Below the pieces are notes generated by a model. The model saw nothing but the letters and a program-made list of their open reading frames with translations, was not told the origin of the DNA and did not search any database. A program made the translations under genes and the position numbers. 64,000 nt of DNA, from contig NC_083602.1 in assembly GCF_029168945.1 (NCBI RefSeq), positions 1,674,001 through 1,738,000 of the forward strand. Direction: 5' to 3'. This document shows positions 46,519 to 59,500 of this stretch, in pieces. The DNA comes from Cannabis sativa. Lineage: Eukaryota > Streptophyta > Magnoliopsida > Rosales > Cannabaceae. Numbering within the stretch: the first letter of the stretch is position 1; every line of letters begins with the position of its first letter.

Positions 46519-47740
46519 TGGTAAAGTCTCTTATTCCCTTAAAAGCATTCTTCATTATGTTGTGTTAATGTATCACCTGTTTCTATTCATTTACTCTCTT
46601 TACAGAAACTAGAAATGGGATAGATGAACATTAAAGGCCGAAAGCAAATACCAAGTTAGTGTCAGCTTCCGTAAGCAGGGCGAAAATGGAAAAACAACAA
46701 AAATAAAACTTTGGTGTAAAAGCTTATAGTTAGAAGATGATGAGCCATAATAGATAACATAGCAGCTAATTCTTTTTTAGTTTACTTCTGGTATGTCTTT
46801 CTTTCTTTGATTTTAAATGTTTTTGTTTAGCTTTGATAGTTAGTTACTGATTAGTAATCACAAATATTCAGATGAGTTTTTCTCTAGTTCTTAACATAAC
46901 TAAGTACAATTTATATATGATAATTATAATAGTTACATAATAAAACTGATTTGATCAGATCAAAGCTAGCTGTAAGCCTGTAATAATACTCTTCTTTCCA
47001 ACTTTGTTTTTTGGGGTAGCATAACGAGTTGGGTGTTGGGACTAGTGTTTACTTTAGAAACCTTTTTTTTGGACAGTTGAGGAAAAAGGAATGACAAAAT
47101 TAGGGGTGGCAATTAGTGTTTGAAAAATTTCAATCTTAACTCACCTATATTTATGTTATAATAAAAAATTAATATAATTAGTATCACATATTTAATTTTT
47201 ATAAAAATAATTTATTACGAATTATCAATGCAATAAATAAAATTCTTAATATCAAATTTAAAGTATCTATCTAATATTCTTATAAGCAATTTTTTTTTTT
47301 AAATTTATATATTTTTCTATGAAATTTATCAATACTTTAACGGTAAGTTAATTATTTTAATAATATTTAATATGTTTAGATCAATTTGTATTGATTTTGG
47401 AGGAAATTACACTCTATACCCTTTTTATATTGTCCTCTTTTATTTTTACATTTTTTTTTAAAATCTATCATTTTTACCTCTTTTTTTAAACATTGTACCA
47501 ATTTTGCCCCTGTCACTTCAAGATACTCTCCATGTGATTCTCTTATGTAAGGGTATTTTGGGTACAATACATATAAAAAGAGGTATGTTTCAAATAAATA
47601 TAAAATTAGAGGTAAATTTGATTAATTGATGAATAAAAGAGGCATTTTTCAACTTACCCCGTTTTTGGATCCTAACCCGATCCAAATAATTGTCATTCGA
47701 ATTTAACCTAATTCTAACTCATTGTCTATGTTGTTGCAAG
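46519..47740. other. 3' flank and intergenic AT-rich DNA
   Basis: Around 47400-47660 there are imperfect inverted phrases ('ctctataccctttttatatt', 'catataaaaagaggtatgtt') suggesting a decayed MITE. Otherwise nothing. Confidence 0.4.
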
Positions 47741-48113
47741 AAATCATCTTGGTAGAGTGATTAGAGTTCAGACGGCTCGGGAGGATTTTTCGAATGCTCT
47801 TTGTAGAGAAGCCGCAGCTTGCTGCTTGGCTGTGTCAGTTGCCTTGGATTTCGCCTACTAGTATGTTATTGTGGAGAATGACTCGAGAGTGGTTATCGAC
47901 GCTATCAATGGGAAGCGATCTCGTTGGACATTAGAGAACTATATCTCATTTTGTACTAAATCTTCTCCCTCATTTAGTAGTTGTTGTTTTTCTTATGTTA
48001 GTAGAACTTGTAACTTTACCGCTCATAATGTGACTAGATGAGCCTTTACCCATCAGATTTATGGGTCTCTCCCGATCTCTTCTATACCGAAAACTATTTT
48101 ATGACTTAAACCC
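47741..48113 (+). pseudogene. LINE RNase H domain with two stop codons
   Basis: Frame reads NHLGRVIRVQTAREDFSNAL, CREAAACCLAVSVALDFAY, stop (47859-47861), VIVENDSRVVIDAINGK and on to SRTCNFTAHNVTR, stop (48039-48041), AFTHQIYGSLP. It is closely related to the fragment at 44726 (YVIVENDS versus FVIVESDS; LENYISFC in both), so both probably come from the same LINE family. Clearly dead. Confidence 0.75.
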
Positions 48114-48179
48114 ACAATAATTCGTATAGAGTGTCGTGTTGTTGTGTGAATTGCCACCCTTACTTAAAACACATAATCT

Positions 48180-48362
48180 TATTATTACTAATTAATATGC
48201 TGCTTGTGCAAAAACATGAGGATGACATCTTGAAATATTTGGGCAATAAATCCCTAGCGAAATCCAAACGACAAAAGCGGTGCCGTTTTCATTCCACGAG
48301 ATCACGTCGTCCGTGATCGGATCATCCACCAACTGATACATCTTCGTCAAAAACGGCGCCAT
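48180..48362 (-). pseudogene. HsfB3-like heat-shock factor DNA-binding domain fragment, frameshifted
   Basis: From the minus-strand ATG at 48362 the frame reads [15 protein letters not shown] then [16 protein letters not shown], the first half of a plant Hsf DNA-binding domain. The NE.GTAFVVW wording is closest to class B3. Immediately after VVW the frame breaks. In another frame the sequence continues [11 protein letters not shown], the correct continuation, so about 11 bases were lost. The homology then stops; the recognition helix end, oligomerisation domain and the rest are absent. The surrounding minus-strand reading frame (48440 down) is not meaningful. Confidence 0.75.
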
Positions 48363-48854
48363 TTTTCTTCCAATAATAACAGAGTGAGTATTCGATTTGT
48401 GATCTCCTATTCGATGATGATGGATGTTCAGATGGAACAACTAAAGAGAAGAAGAGCAGTGAGGAACTCCCAACCCCAACAGTAGAATCCAGAGAGAAAG
48501 AAATTAGCAGAGTCAACGAGATTGCTTGATAAATTAAATGTATTTTTTTTTTAAATATTTAAATATTACACTCTTAAAATTTTTCTTTTTGATAAATTTA
48601 CTTTTTCTTTCAGCTTAACAACGTTTGTTTCCAACAACAACAACGTTTCTCTCTCTCTAGCCCTAACACTCTTTCTCTTGATCGACTCACTGGTATGTGT
48701 TTAATATTATGTATATACATATTTGATTTGAAGAAGAAAAAAAGTATAGTTCTTTTTTAATTTTTCCTCAATCAATTTCAGTTTGTTTGAGTATTAAAAG
48801 TAGTATATTTGTTTTATCAGATGCATAATCAAATCAAGTATTGATTAATTTATA

Positions 48855-51800
48855 ATGGAAGGAGATGAGGAACAACATTGTAGCCCTAACTTTATTGAAC
48901 CATACAATAACCCCAAGAAGAGAAAGTCTATTACTTCAACAATGGTGGTACAGGACAAATCCCCTTTTAGTCTTTCTAAAGGAGCTATTTTGTCTCTTAC
49001 TAAACCCTCATATGTTCTTGGTTTGGGTTCCAAGACTTTGAGGAAAGACAACAGGAGTAGGTTGAGTTATCTTTTTACTAAGCTTATGAGTTACCATCAA
49101 TGGAGTGAAGCTACTGGTGTTCTTAGTGTTTTGTTGAAAGGGACTTGCAAAGATAGGTCTATGCCCAATAATCGCTTGAAGTACACTGTATGATGAATCT
49201 CACTACTGTTTCTTTCTTTTTCTTTTTTGTTTTTCTATTGATTAAAATCTAAGGGCGTGTTTGGAGGAGTTTCAATTATACTCTCCAATTCGGATTTGTA
49301 ATTACTAGGGGACTTTCAAACACACACTAAATGTAGGGTTTTTCTTTTCGTTTCTCTTTGCAGGCGTTAATGGAGATTGTTGAACTTTTAGGAACTGATT
49401 CTAATAATGGGACAAGGCTCAAGAACATTTATGACATTTGGATAAGAAAAACCACCACCTTGAAAGGAAAGCCAGTTGAAGTATGTACAATTTTCTGTCA
49501 TGGAATGTTTGCATTTTGTTATATTCTTTTCAAGTTGTATGAAGGGTTTTAATTCTTAACAGTTCTATGTGCATTCTTGTATGATTTTGTGTGGTGTTTA
49601 ATTAATGCAAATTTTATCTTTTGAGCAGAATCGATACTTGGTTCATATAGAGTTCATCGTTTTTTGTCTTACACAAGGGAATATTGAAGATGCTTACCAG
49701 GCTGCTTTATGGTATGATTTTCGTTCAATCTTGTAGTTTGTAGCTCTCCTTGATGTTGAAGCAAATAGCATTGCATGTTAGAGTAACTTACGCATAATAT
49801 CTACTCAACGAGATAGACTTGAACAACTCATGTCATATACTGTTACTATTACATATATGAAGTGAAAGATTCATATTTGAGAACTTCATGTTTGATTTCA
49901 ATAATTGTAGTTTCCGAATTGGTTTCTGGTATTCTTTTGTCTCCAGTTTCAATAATGTTTTTCAAAATATCATTATTATGATACAAATGCACACAAGCCA
50001 ATTCCAAGTCTTTTGTTTCTCTGCACTGCTTATTTTGAGTAGCACTGACATTTTATTTTTGGCAATTGGCATCCTTTATTTATAAGCTCTTTCGTCTATC
50101 CTATGATTTTATTTTTCTCTTGTTTTTTTGAACATATTCGCCAAATTCTATGTGAAAATTAGTTGACATTTACAATCACTTCTGAGAAGTAAAATGCATA
50201 ATGGACTACTTTAGAGAAAACCTTGACCACATCTTCATGACTAGCAAAACAATTACACTGGCACAACTCTATAAGCTGCACCTATATAATGTAGGCATAC
50301 TTAGTATCTTCAGTTTCGTTATTTCCAATATTCATGTTGTTGGGTAAGATATTATGATGATTGACTGCTTGTAATTGACATTTGCAATGTATTTTGTTCA
50401 AATGAAAACAGTGTAAGGTTTTGTTGCTTTTGTGGTACTTTTCAGGCTCATGCAAGAAAATGATTTTGGTACAGAGCCAGTTTCAAATATGATTGTAGGA
50501 TTGACATTCTACCAGTTATGGTACTCTACTATTCCAAAGGAAATGTTGTTGACAGATTCTGACCAGGTTTATTCCCCCGGGCATACGAATAAACTTTCTT
50601 TCACAGAAGGGTGGGATAAAGCTGATTCTATTCAAGCCTGTACAGAATTTCAATGTGATTCGAACTCCTCTATCAACAATGATCAAAGAACACATATTGA
50701 TTTGGATAAGGGCTTACAGATCGAAAACTCTGTTGGAGTCCATAGTGTTCAGATAGAAACTCTCCCACAGAACTTTCAGTCCCAGGGCTTCTATGCAAAT
50801 TCGGCTGATAATACAGGAAGTGGAGCTTTAGAACCTGGTCATAGCAATCAGATGACTTCCACTTTCTCTGATCTTGGTGGGTACTTAATTTCTTTCTGGT
50901 TTTTATTCTTAAAGTGTTTAATAGTTTTCCCTTTTTTTAAGCGAGATTCTTTTTTTCATGGCTACAAAAATTGGATGTTCCTTTCGTAATTTTTATATTC
51001 CTTGTATATAAAATTCAACTATTAGAAGATGTAATTGTTTTACTAGTAAATACCTATTATTTTTAGTCTGTGGATTCTCTTACGATATGTTTTGTATTTT
51101 CAGAAGGCTTGAATTCAGTATTGTTACCTGTAAAGTTGTTTAATGAGAATGGCGTGCATACGGAAATGCTTAATGACTACTACAAGGAGGCAGTGAATTG
51201 CTTAAGACGTGCTCTTTGCTCAACTCCACCAGTATTGGCGGCCTTACTTCCCTTAATACAGGTGCACATTTATCTATAAAAAAACCGACATGCATCTCCA
51301 CACTATTTTGCTTATGTGTTTTTTTTAAGCCACTCTAAGAAATCCTGAAAAATAAATAATTGCAATGATTTCACGTGCCTTTATGATTTGCTAAACATCC
51401 CGGTTTAAGTTTAAAAATTTGTTCAAGCTGGCTTGTAGATGTATCTCAGTAATCCACACTCACCGTCAGGATTCAGAAATGGTCTCAATTTTTGTTATTT
51501 GTTGAGTAAAAAACCAACACGATGACTGGAAGTAATTTGTTTTAATGCTTCTTTCTTGTGACAGCTATTACTGGTTGGAGGTCAAGTTGATGAGGCCTTA
51601 AATGAGCTCAACAAATTCTGCTGTAATTCAAACTCAACACTTCCAATGCGGTATTCATTTTGTTCGTATATTTTGCTTTACTGTCCGCTTCTTTTGAATT
51701 CGGAAGACAAGTCTAATACATATTACTTCTGATGGTTTTGTGCAACTGATTGTTTTTATAATTCCAAAAGTTAGATGAAATGATAACCATATATTGATCA

Positions 51801-53246
51801 TTAACTTTGCTCAACGTGATGATGAGATTTTCGTTAGCAGACACTTTGCTTGTTGTGAAGACACATAAATACTAAAGCAGGAATGTTGATATTTTATGCA
51901 GATTAAGAGCTACCCTCCTGGAGCATTTTGAGTATAACAACATAAATATTTCTTCCCATTTCGAAGACATATTAAATAAGGATCCTACTTGTTGTGATTC
52001 ACTGGCGAAGCTTGTTGTCATGCATCGAAATGGTACTACATACTTCTGAAACTTACTTCGCTACATGATCTAGTTATCTCTGCACACAATCGTTGATATA
52101 CTAGTTCAACATATAATATTATATATATATTTCACATTTTCACATGATATGCTATTATTTCTTGCAATTAAAGTGTGTGCACTGCTATCTAAGATTTTAA
52201 GTAAATACGGGAAGCAGCATTGTGAGTTATTTTTAAGTATGTTTCTGTTGAGGAACAAGTTTTAACTGGAGTTATGTTTTTAGTAATTGTTTTCTTGTAA
52301 TATTATGCAGGGGAGTATAGTTCTGAATCTTTGTTGGAGGTGATAGCTTCTCATCTCGATGCTACATATGCAGACCACAACACATGGAGAGATTTCGCTT
52401 CATGTTTCTTGAAACTTTCACAATACGAAGAAGACCAGATGTCAGTGTGTCTTAATGAAAACGATGGCGGGGTTAAACAACGTTATTCAGTTTCCTTAAA
52501 TAAGACTCCGAATTTATTTAGGGAGTCTAAATCTCGTAAGAATTGGAGGCTTCGATGCAGATGGTGGATGACACGTCACTTTAGCTCAAATATGCTTGCA
52601 TCAGAGATTGCAGCAGGTAACTTTGTTTTATCAATAAGCAATGGATTTTATTAAACAACAATGGTGCAATTCTAATATTTTATTGAATTGCATTGTTCCT
52701 GAACTTGCTTAAAAAAATTGAGCTACTTTCACTATTTTATTAGGCCACTTTTACGCCTAACATATTATAGGTGGAACAAGGCTACAGGGGCAGGAGGATT
52801 AGAGGGTTATAAGCCTTAGGAATGTCTTATCAGTAAGATATTAAAATGAAACCTTTTTGGGCGTTTAAAGACCAACTCTGATGCTTGTAATTTTGTCAAA
52901 ATGAATATCTTTGGACTTGGGAAACAATTGTATAGGGCCAATATGAATAAATAAAGACCAACAAACCATAACTAAATTTTCTCTATAGTTTAGGGACTGA
53001 CTGAGAGTATTCTTACTGTGACAGTTTACTATATCCTTTGTTCACTTTGCTACAGGTGATTTGGAGCTCATAACTTATAAAGCAGCAAGTGCTTCTCACA
53101 TGTTTGGACCCAAGTTTGCTTATGTAACAAAGGCATATTCTTGTTTGGAGGAGAAAAATGAAATAGACTTTCTCGGTACACTGAAACTTCACATTAGTAA
53201 GTCTGTTGGGGTCTATTCAAGCTTTGAACAGAATAATAAACGATAA
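48855..53246 (+). CDS. TAF1A-like: TAF1A-like, RNA polymerase I SL1 subunit A (At1g53200-like)
   Basis: Expected nucleolar subunit of the TBP complex that recruits RNA polymerase I to rDNA. Exons: 48855-49187, 49364-49480, 49629-49711, 50446-50876, 51104-51261, 51565-51650, 51902-52032, 52311-52616, 53056-53246; 611 residues. The N-terminal block SLTKPSYVLGLGSKT followed by RSRLSYLFTKLMSYHQWSEA and GVLSVLLKGT resembles the plant TAF1A family as I recall it. Helical repeat-like segments follow (GNIEDAYQAALWLMQENDF; GGQVDEALNELNKFC). Basic patches KKRKS near residue 20 and KSRKNWRLRCRWW near 520 could be nuclear signals. The C-terminus is uncertain: a strong donor GTAAGT at 53197 inside the last exon could lead to another terminal exon. 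On the same strand as URB2, about 3.3 kb upstream of it. Confidence 0.72.
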
Positions 53247-53255
53247 AAATGTGAA

Positions 53256-53710
53256 AGAGTATCAAAAAAGAAGGCGGGATGAATGGTGGTGGCTAGCAGC
53301 AGGTAGGGTGGCGGTTTGTTACTCTCACAGACAGTGACAAGAAGTTCACTCCATTTCGGGCAACTCCATTCCCTTTCGGTCCTTCAAGCTTGATCTACCT
53401 GAGACCTGAGTTGCAAGGCATGCCTGAAGAGATCTCCAAAGAAAAGGCTCGTTTGGTTGCCATTCAGGTGAATGGGGCCAGTGTCGGTTGAGGATATTCT
53501 GCTTCAATGCCCTTAAGGGTCTTCCTGGTCCATACATCAAAATCAGTTTATGCCGCGTGTTTTCACTTTCGCCCTTGGGCCCAGAGCTGAACAAGAACCG
53601 CAGTTATTTGCAAACTAAGCTGAAAGCACGATCTGAACTCGGGCAACACCCTAAATTGCCTCAAAATAGTTGCAAGCTCTACCTCTCCAAAGGTAATGAT
53701 ATTTCCTAAA
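53256..53710 (+). pseudogene. GC-richer coding-like remnant of unknown origin
   Basis: Base composition rises sharply compared with the flanks. One frame reads SDKKFTPFRATPFPFGPSSL then IYLRPELQGMPEEISKEKAR and LVAIQ. After a frame change, KGLPGPYIKISLCRVFSLSP followed by LGPELNKNRSYLQTK. Stops and frame changes separate the parts (for example the TGA near 53492), as in a processed or decayed gene copy. I could not name the parent. A donor at 53197 joined to the acceptor ctctcacag (ending 53330) would put the first part in frame with TAF1A. Confidence 0.5.
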
Positions 53711-54493
53711 TGCAAGAAAATCTAATTGATTAGTTTACTTTTAGATCCGCTTTGGTATACAAAAATGTTGACAAGGAAATAATTTTGTAGAGAGAACATA
53801 ATCGATTAAGTATCTGTTCTTTGAGCAGGATCTCGATTAAGCTTACCGGGTCTTTATTGGATTAAACTTCTCAAAGCTATTCTTAATGCTTCCCTGTATG
53901 GATTGATAGCAGTCTTTTGATGAATACTTGTACGGTAATAGTGCCTGAGTTTGGTTCGAGTGATGGTTTTCGGTTTTCAAAATTGAGTTTCGATGATCAA
54001 AAACGAAGATGTTTAGAATGTGCCTTTCTCTGATTTATGTAGAGATTAGAAATGTTTTATGTTTTCTTGTTACTCCAATACATATACACATTGTATTATT
54101 GGTGATAGTGATACTATTAATACAAGTTCTATGAGTTATCAATCTCTGATTATCAAAGTTTTCTAAAATCAAAATCAGTTCTTGTTAATTTCTTTGACAG
54201 AAGAAGAGAGGTTTTCCTCCAAGATATTCTTGTAAAATATACTAATCAAAAATTGTGTGGCTAAACCTTCAAAATTATTGTTCTATTAACAAATTCAGTC
54301 TTTAACATTAGAGCTGAACTTACCATGGGTGAAAAACATGATTCTTCGACTGAAGATGTTAAGTTAAACGAGTCCTTTATAACATTTGGAAGGGTTGTAC
54401 TTTTTCACAAAAGAGAATGTTCAAAATTTCGGCAATAATAATAATAAAGGTAAATAGTTTATCAAAAAATAATAATAATAATAATACTAATAA
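53711..54493. other. Intergenic, nothing recognised
   Basis: AT-rich with ATA/TAA trinucleotide runs around 54435-54495. Confidence 0.4.
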
Positions 54494-54838
54494 GGGTAAA
54501 TAGCGGTATAAATACTAAAATTTTAAGTTTGTAAGTGACATAAATTTAATGTTTATTTTTAGCGGCATAAGTACCCAATATTTGTAAAATTTTAATTTTC
54601 TTTTAGTTTTGTTAGTAGATATTCCGTTTTGAATTTATTAAAGGAACATTTGGAAGTAACTGATACTAATGATCTAGAATTTGGACCTTATTTGTGACAT
54701 GTTTAAGAAAATAACAGAGTTTGTACTGACGAAATTAGAAAAAAATTATAGTTTTCTAAACATTGAGTACTTTTACCGCTAAAAATAAACATTGAGATTA
54801 TGTCGTTTACAAATTTAAAACTTTAAGTCTATTTACAC
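54494..54838. mobile_element. MITE-like element with GGGTAAATAGCGG ends
   Basis: The left 'gggtaaatagcggtataaat' with 'atttttagcggcataagtac' is mirrored on the right by 'gtacttttaccgctaaaaat' and 'aagtctatttacac'. Flanked by TAA repeats, so the target duplication is unclear. Confidence 0.6.
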
Positions 54839-54916
54839 TAATAATAATTATCATCATAATAACTATTTGTGTACTATTTAAAAAATAATAATAACAATAA
54901 TAATAATAATAATTGG

Positions 54917-55189
54917 AGTTTTTATATTACATACTAAAATTTTTAACTTTTTTAATTTTTATTGTGGGGCAGAATTTTCTTCAAAAATATAGTGTAAGTT
55001 TTATACAGTCTACTGTGTTAAGTTTTCATTGTTGTTTCACGGTTGTTTTTTAGTTGTTCTACTGTTGTTTTAATTATTCTGTTTTGCAATTTTACGGTTG
55101 TTTTATAAAAAGACAATATTTTTGTAAAAAAATTTATGTGACAGTAAAATTATAATTTTTTACCCAAAATTTAGTATTTTTATAAAAAC
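54917..55189. mobile_element. Relative of the 3599-3887 Mutator-like element
   Basis: Ends 'gagtttttatattacatact' and the complement of 'agtatttttataaaaactc'. The interior 'actgtgttaagttttcattg' and 'ctactgttgttttaattatt' closely parallel 'actgtgttaagttttcactg' and 'ctactgttgttttgagttat' at 3708-3770. Lies between TAA microsatellite tracts. Confidence 0.6.
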
Positions 55190-56033
55190 TCTTAATAATA
55201 ATAATAATAATAATAATTTTGTATGGATCAAGATTTCCAGACAATTGGAAGGCCTAATGAGATTGTTTCTCCATAGGATTCAAGTAGTTTGGCTGGTATG
55301 TTCAACGTAACACTTATCAGAGCATTTTGAATTGAAGGGATAAATAGCTAACAAAAGTGAGATTTAGAGGGTTGTCGTTGTGTCGCCCACTAAAAATTGA
55401 CCATGTAGTGTACACTGTGGCATGTCCACCGTGACAATTAACAAAACTTTTTAAACAGAATAGGTAAATAACATCAAAAGTAAGGTTTGAAGGGTTTTAT
55501 CAACAAAAAAATCAATTTATGTGAAGTGTCACTTATTATAGAGTTTAAGTAGTTTTGTCGCGAATATATTTTTTTATTACATAACACACAATACATTACT
55601 TATATTCCTAAGAAAATTTAACCTAAAAATCCCTCATTGCCGCAAGCAACCCACTGTCCACTCCCACCCACTCCAATTTCTCCATCTCCCTCCGTGATAC
55701 ATAACTCACTGCATTATGGGTCCACCCAACCCGAACTCAAACCCGCCACACGTGAATGGGCAGTACATGTTCACTTTTTTTCTTTTTTTCACTCGAATTT
55801 CAGTCAATTCGCTCAATATTCAGCCTTAATTACAACAAAACAGGCAAATGACGAGCAACAGAAGCAAGATCCTCATGTCACCTAACAGATATTTTAACAT
55901 CAAAAGTCATCTTAACTAAACAATGAGCGAGAAAATTAACATCTCTTCGCTCAAAACAAAACTCAATAGATAGTTGTAAATAGCCTAAAGTAATTAGTTA
56001 TAAATTTTTTCACTGCAAAAAAAAAAAAAAAAA
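55190..56033. other. Intergenic, no gene recognised
   Basis: The frame 55637-55885 is Pro/Ser-rich and without family resemblance, followed by a 17-A run near 56017. Probably non-coding. Confidence 0.4.
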
Positions 56034-56348
56034 TTAAAATTTGCGTCATAAATACTTAAGTTTAACTCCCAATTATAATAATACATAAGTTATAATTTTA
56101 GAACTTTTATAGATACTTAACTGTTAAGTGTTAAGTAAATTGCCACGTGTCAATTTTTAATTAGTCCAAATCATTAAATTTTTATTTTTTTAAAAAAATT
56201 AAATATACCAAAAAATGACCCGTGAATAATCACTGAAAATTTAACGGGGAGTTCCAGAAATATAACTTATTATTGACAAAAATTAAACTTAGGTATTTAT
56301 TTGCAACTAAAAATTAAACTTAAGTATTTATACCATAAATTACTCCAT
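56034..56348. mobile_element. MITE family C, copy 2
   Basis: Shares with 13372-13888 the ends 'cataaatacttaagtttaac' and 'ttaaacttaagtatttatac' and the inner phrase 'ccacgtgtcaatttttaatt'. Lacks the nested MITE. Confidence 0.65.
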
Positions 56349-56471
56349 AAATAGTTATAAATAGCCTAAAATAATTAGTTATAAAAATTTTCTTTGCAAA
56401 AAAAAAATTAATTATAATAATATTTTTTATGTCCACATAGGAAAAACCAGTGGCCCTAGAATAGAGGGCTT

Positions 56472-56479
56472 AAACCCTA
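56472..56479 (+). promoter_or_regulatory. Telo-box upstream of URB2
   Basis: AAACCCTA lies 66 bp before the ATG at 56545. This motif is enriched in plant promoters of ribosomal-protein and ribosome-biogenesis genes, which fits the product. Confidence 0.55.
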
Positions 56480-56544
56480 TTTTGTGTATTTACAGAGAAA
56501 CCCAAAACCCCTGGCTCTGACCTTGAACGAACTCCCGACTAGCC

Positions 56545-59500
56545 ATGGCCGCCGATTCAAAAGCTTCCACCACCAGAAAGAGAAAGGCTATACTCCGCCG
56601 CAAACATGAAGATGAAGTTGAAGATCAACACTATCTCAAAAGACATCAAATTAACTTCTTAGAAGAAACTGAAGAAGCGGAATCCGTACAGCCCCCGATT
56701 CCATGGAATAACTTGCAGTTGATTCTATCAATCCAGAACAAATCCATCGACATTCAAAAGTTAGCTTTTTTATTTTTACCTTTTTTATTTTTAATTATTT
56801 TTGTGTTTTAAGATGAATTCAGTTCATTGTGTTTAAACAATGTCTGTCTTGTTAACTTAGGAGCTGATTCATTTTGACGTAAGTCAGTGTTAATAGTGAT
56901 AAGAAGTAATAATTGAATTTTTTGGGTTATTTTTAAGTATTAAATTTTGTATCTTTACTGATAGTTTAGGAAATTTGAATGTAGGAAGGTGGAACTTGCT
57001 TTCGATTTTGTGGGTTCGAAAATGAAAGGAAATGATGATGGGAAGGATTGTGAGACTGTGAAGATTTCACGTGTTGTAATATTTCTTAATGATTGGGTTC
57101 AGTCTTTGTTGATTCCTTCAGGGAAGAGAATTAAGAATGATGAAGAAAAGGAGAAGCCTCATGGTCAAGTTGAGACATGTTTGGACTTTAGATGTTGGAA
57201 AGTTTTTAAATTCTGCTTGGAGCAATCATTAAAATTGCATATTCCTTTGAATTTTTCGAGAAACCTTTTACGGTCGTTTTCTTTCTTTGCAAATGATACA
57301 TTGTCTTTAATCAACAATGTATCTTCATCTTTGATAGGATCATATTTTGTTGGTGAAGGGTTTGAGTTGCATAAAGATGTGCTTGATTGTGTCTTGTTAT
57401 TGTTCTCAAGTCATGGTGGTTTGTCAAATGAAAATTTAGAACTGTGGCTTTCGACTGTTGTTACAGTGCTTGAGCTTGTTCACAAGATTTTCGCTGAGAA
57501 TCTGGTTACTGGAGATGCGGGTGTTTATGTATTGCGGTTCTCGTGCTTGATATTTGAACCGTTTGCCAAGTTTTTGAGGGCACACCCTTGTAAAAAAAAT
57601 GCCTTTTCTGATTTTATTGACAAACTTCTTGAACCTCTATTGCATCTTCTCGGTATCTTGCATAGTGAAATGGATGAATGTTGTCTTGATTGGAAAAGAA
57701 ATTTGTTGAAGTTAGTTGAAGATATTTTGTCTCATGGGTTGTTTCATCCTGTGCATATTGACGGGTTTTTGTGCTTACGTGGTTCAGAAAAGTATGCTGC
57801 AGACCATAGTGAGGCTAAAACTGACACTAAAACAGTCATTATGAGTTACCATAGACACTTGTTTACTAAATTGGAAGAGGTTATGGCTACAAAGAAGGAA
57901 TTGGCAACAAGTAGCATAGGAAGGTTATTTCGCCTGCTTGTTGATCGAATTAAAAATCCTAAAGGAGCTTTAGTGATCTCTGAAAATACCACGATGGCAG
58001 AGAAAACCGAGTGTTCAACACAACTAGAAGGTAATATGTTGGGTGATACGTCTACAGCATTTTCTCAAAGTAGCACAGTTTTAGAACAGAGTAACTGCTC
58101 AACTTTTATAACCGCAGAAAAACGAAAGTCCCTTCTTAACTTTTTTGTATGTGTTATGGAACCTCTTTTGCTTGAGATTAATGGCCACCATCAATCAAAA
58201 CAAGGAGGGGAATCTGTGTTTTCGGATGCCCTTTGTACACTTAAATCTATAAATAGTTTACTTGCTAGCTTTATGCACGAAAAGGTGTACTTGAGAACAG
58301 AGGATGCTTCAGAGGGAGCTTGCCTTAATTTCTTGAAGAATGTTTATGATACAGTAACATTACTGTCATCTAATTTAATCAAATCTTATAAGTTTGATGT
58401 TGATAACAGAAAGGAGGGGGAAATGCTGGCTTTATTAGCCGAGGAGGTACTTGTTGCTGTTGGTTATATTTTGGAAATTGAGTATAATGTTATGGGGGAT
58501 GATCTGGTAGGCTTATGGCTTATGATGTTTTCATACTTGGTACTTGGGTTTTCTTTGACCAATGTGGCAGATCAGTTTCCATTATTTAATAAGACATCAC
58601 ACCTTGGGTGCCAATTGATTAATCTCTATAGTCAACTTCGTCAGGTTGGTTAAAGATCCTTGTTTTTTGTTTTCTTTCTTCCCTGTGTGTTCTAAGCTTT
58701 TGTTAAAGTATAGATACATGAGACAAAACACACATACACATATATTTATGTACTTATAGATATAGAATTTTAACTAAATCTATCAAAATAGAGTAATGCT
58801 AGGACACACAAAAGTTGCACATTGATGTGTAATTAATCTTAGGCATTACTATTGTCAAGTGAGACCACATCATTTTAAATTGTGTTGTTAAAATTACGTA
58901 CTTTATTGTATGTAACTCATGTGTGAATCCCTGGCATTACCCATCAAAACAAGAGCATTTAGTCTCTTTTGGGCATTAGGAATTTTCAAAAACCTTATCA
59001 ATATCCTGCCAGCTAAATCTTGTTTCTTATTATTTTGTTTTTTGTTTTCGTTAGACTGGGATTCGAGCTCTGACATAATGATCCTAATGCAGGTGAATAA
59101 TGCTATTTTCACAATGTCTAAAGCAATAAGGCTTTTAGCTTTACATGATGGGGATGAAGAAGTGAATTATACTAGATTCTTGACCCCTCAACATAATGAA
59201 GGTCACGCAAAGTCAGTTGGAATGTTATTATGCTCGCATGAGTTTAAATATGCCATTCATAGAGCTCTTAAAACCATGCCAGAAGGACAGGCTAGTGCGT
59301 GTCTTCAACATTTGATTAAAGATATATCAGAATCTTTGAAATGGATAAAGACTGATGATTTGGTTGTTCGTAAAAAGAAATCTGTCAAACCAGATTCTCA
59401 AAATAGCTTTGAATTGCGAGCTGAACTTTTGGGTAGAGGATTGTCTGAAGTGTATGCATTAGTGCTAAACTCACTGCCTGTCACAACGGGTAATAGCAAG

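Noticed and set aside
53346..53594. Minus-strand frame of 82 codons
   Set aside because: Antisense of the plus-strand coding-like remnant, whose plus-strand frames look far more protein-like.
58903..59112. Frames around the URB2 intron 2/exon 3 boundary
   Set aside because: The long plus-strand frame from 58919 runs through intron sequence before the acceptor at 59092; the minus-strand frame is its shadow.
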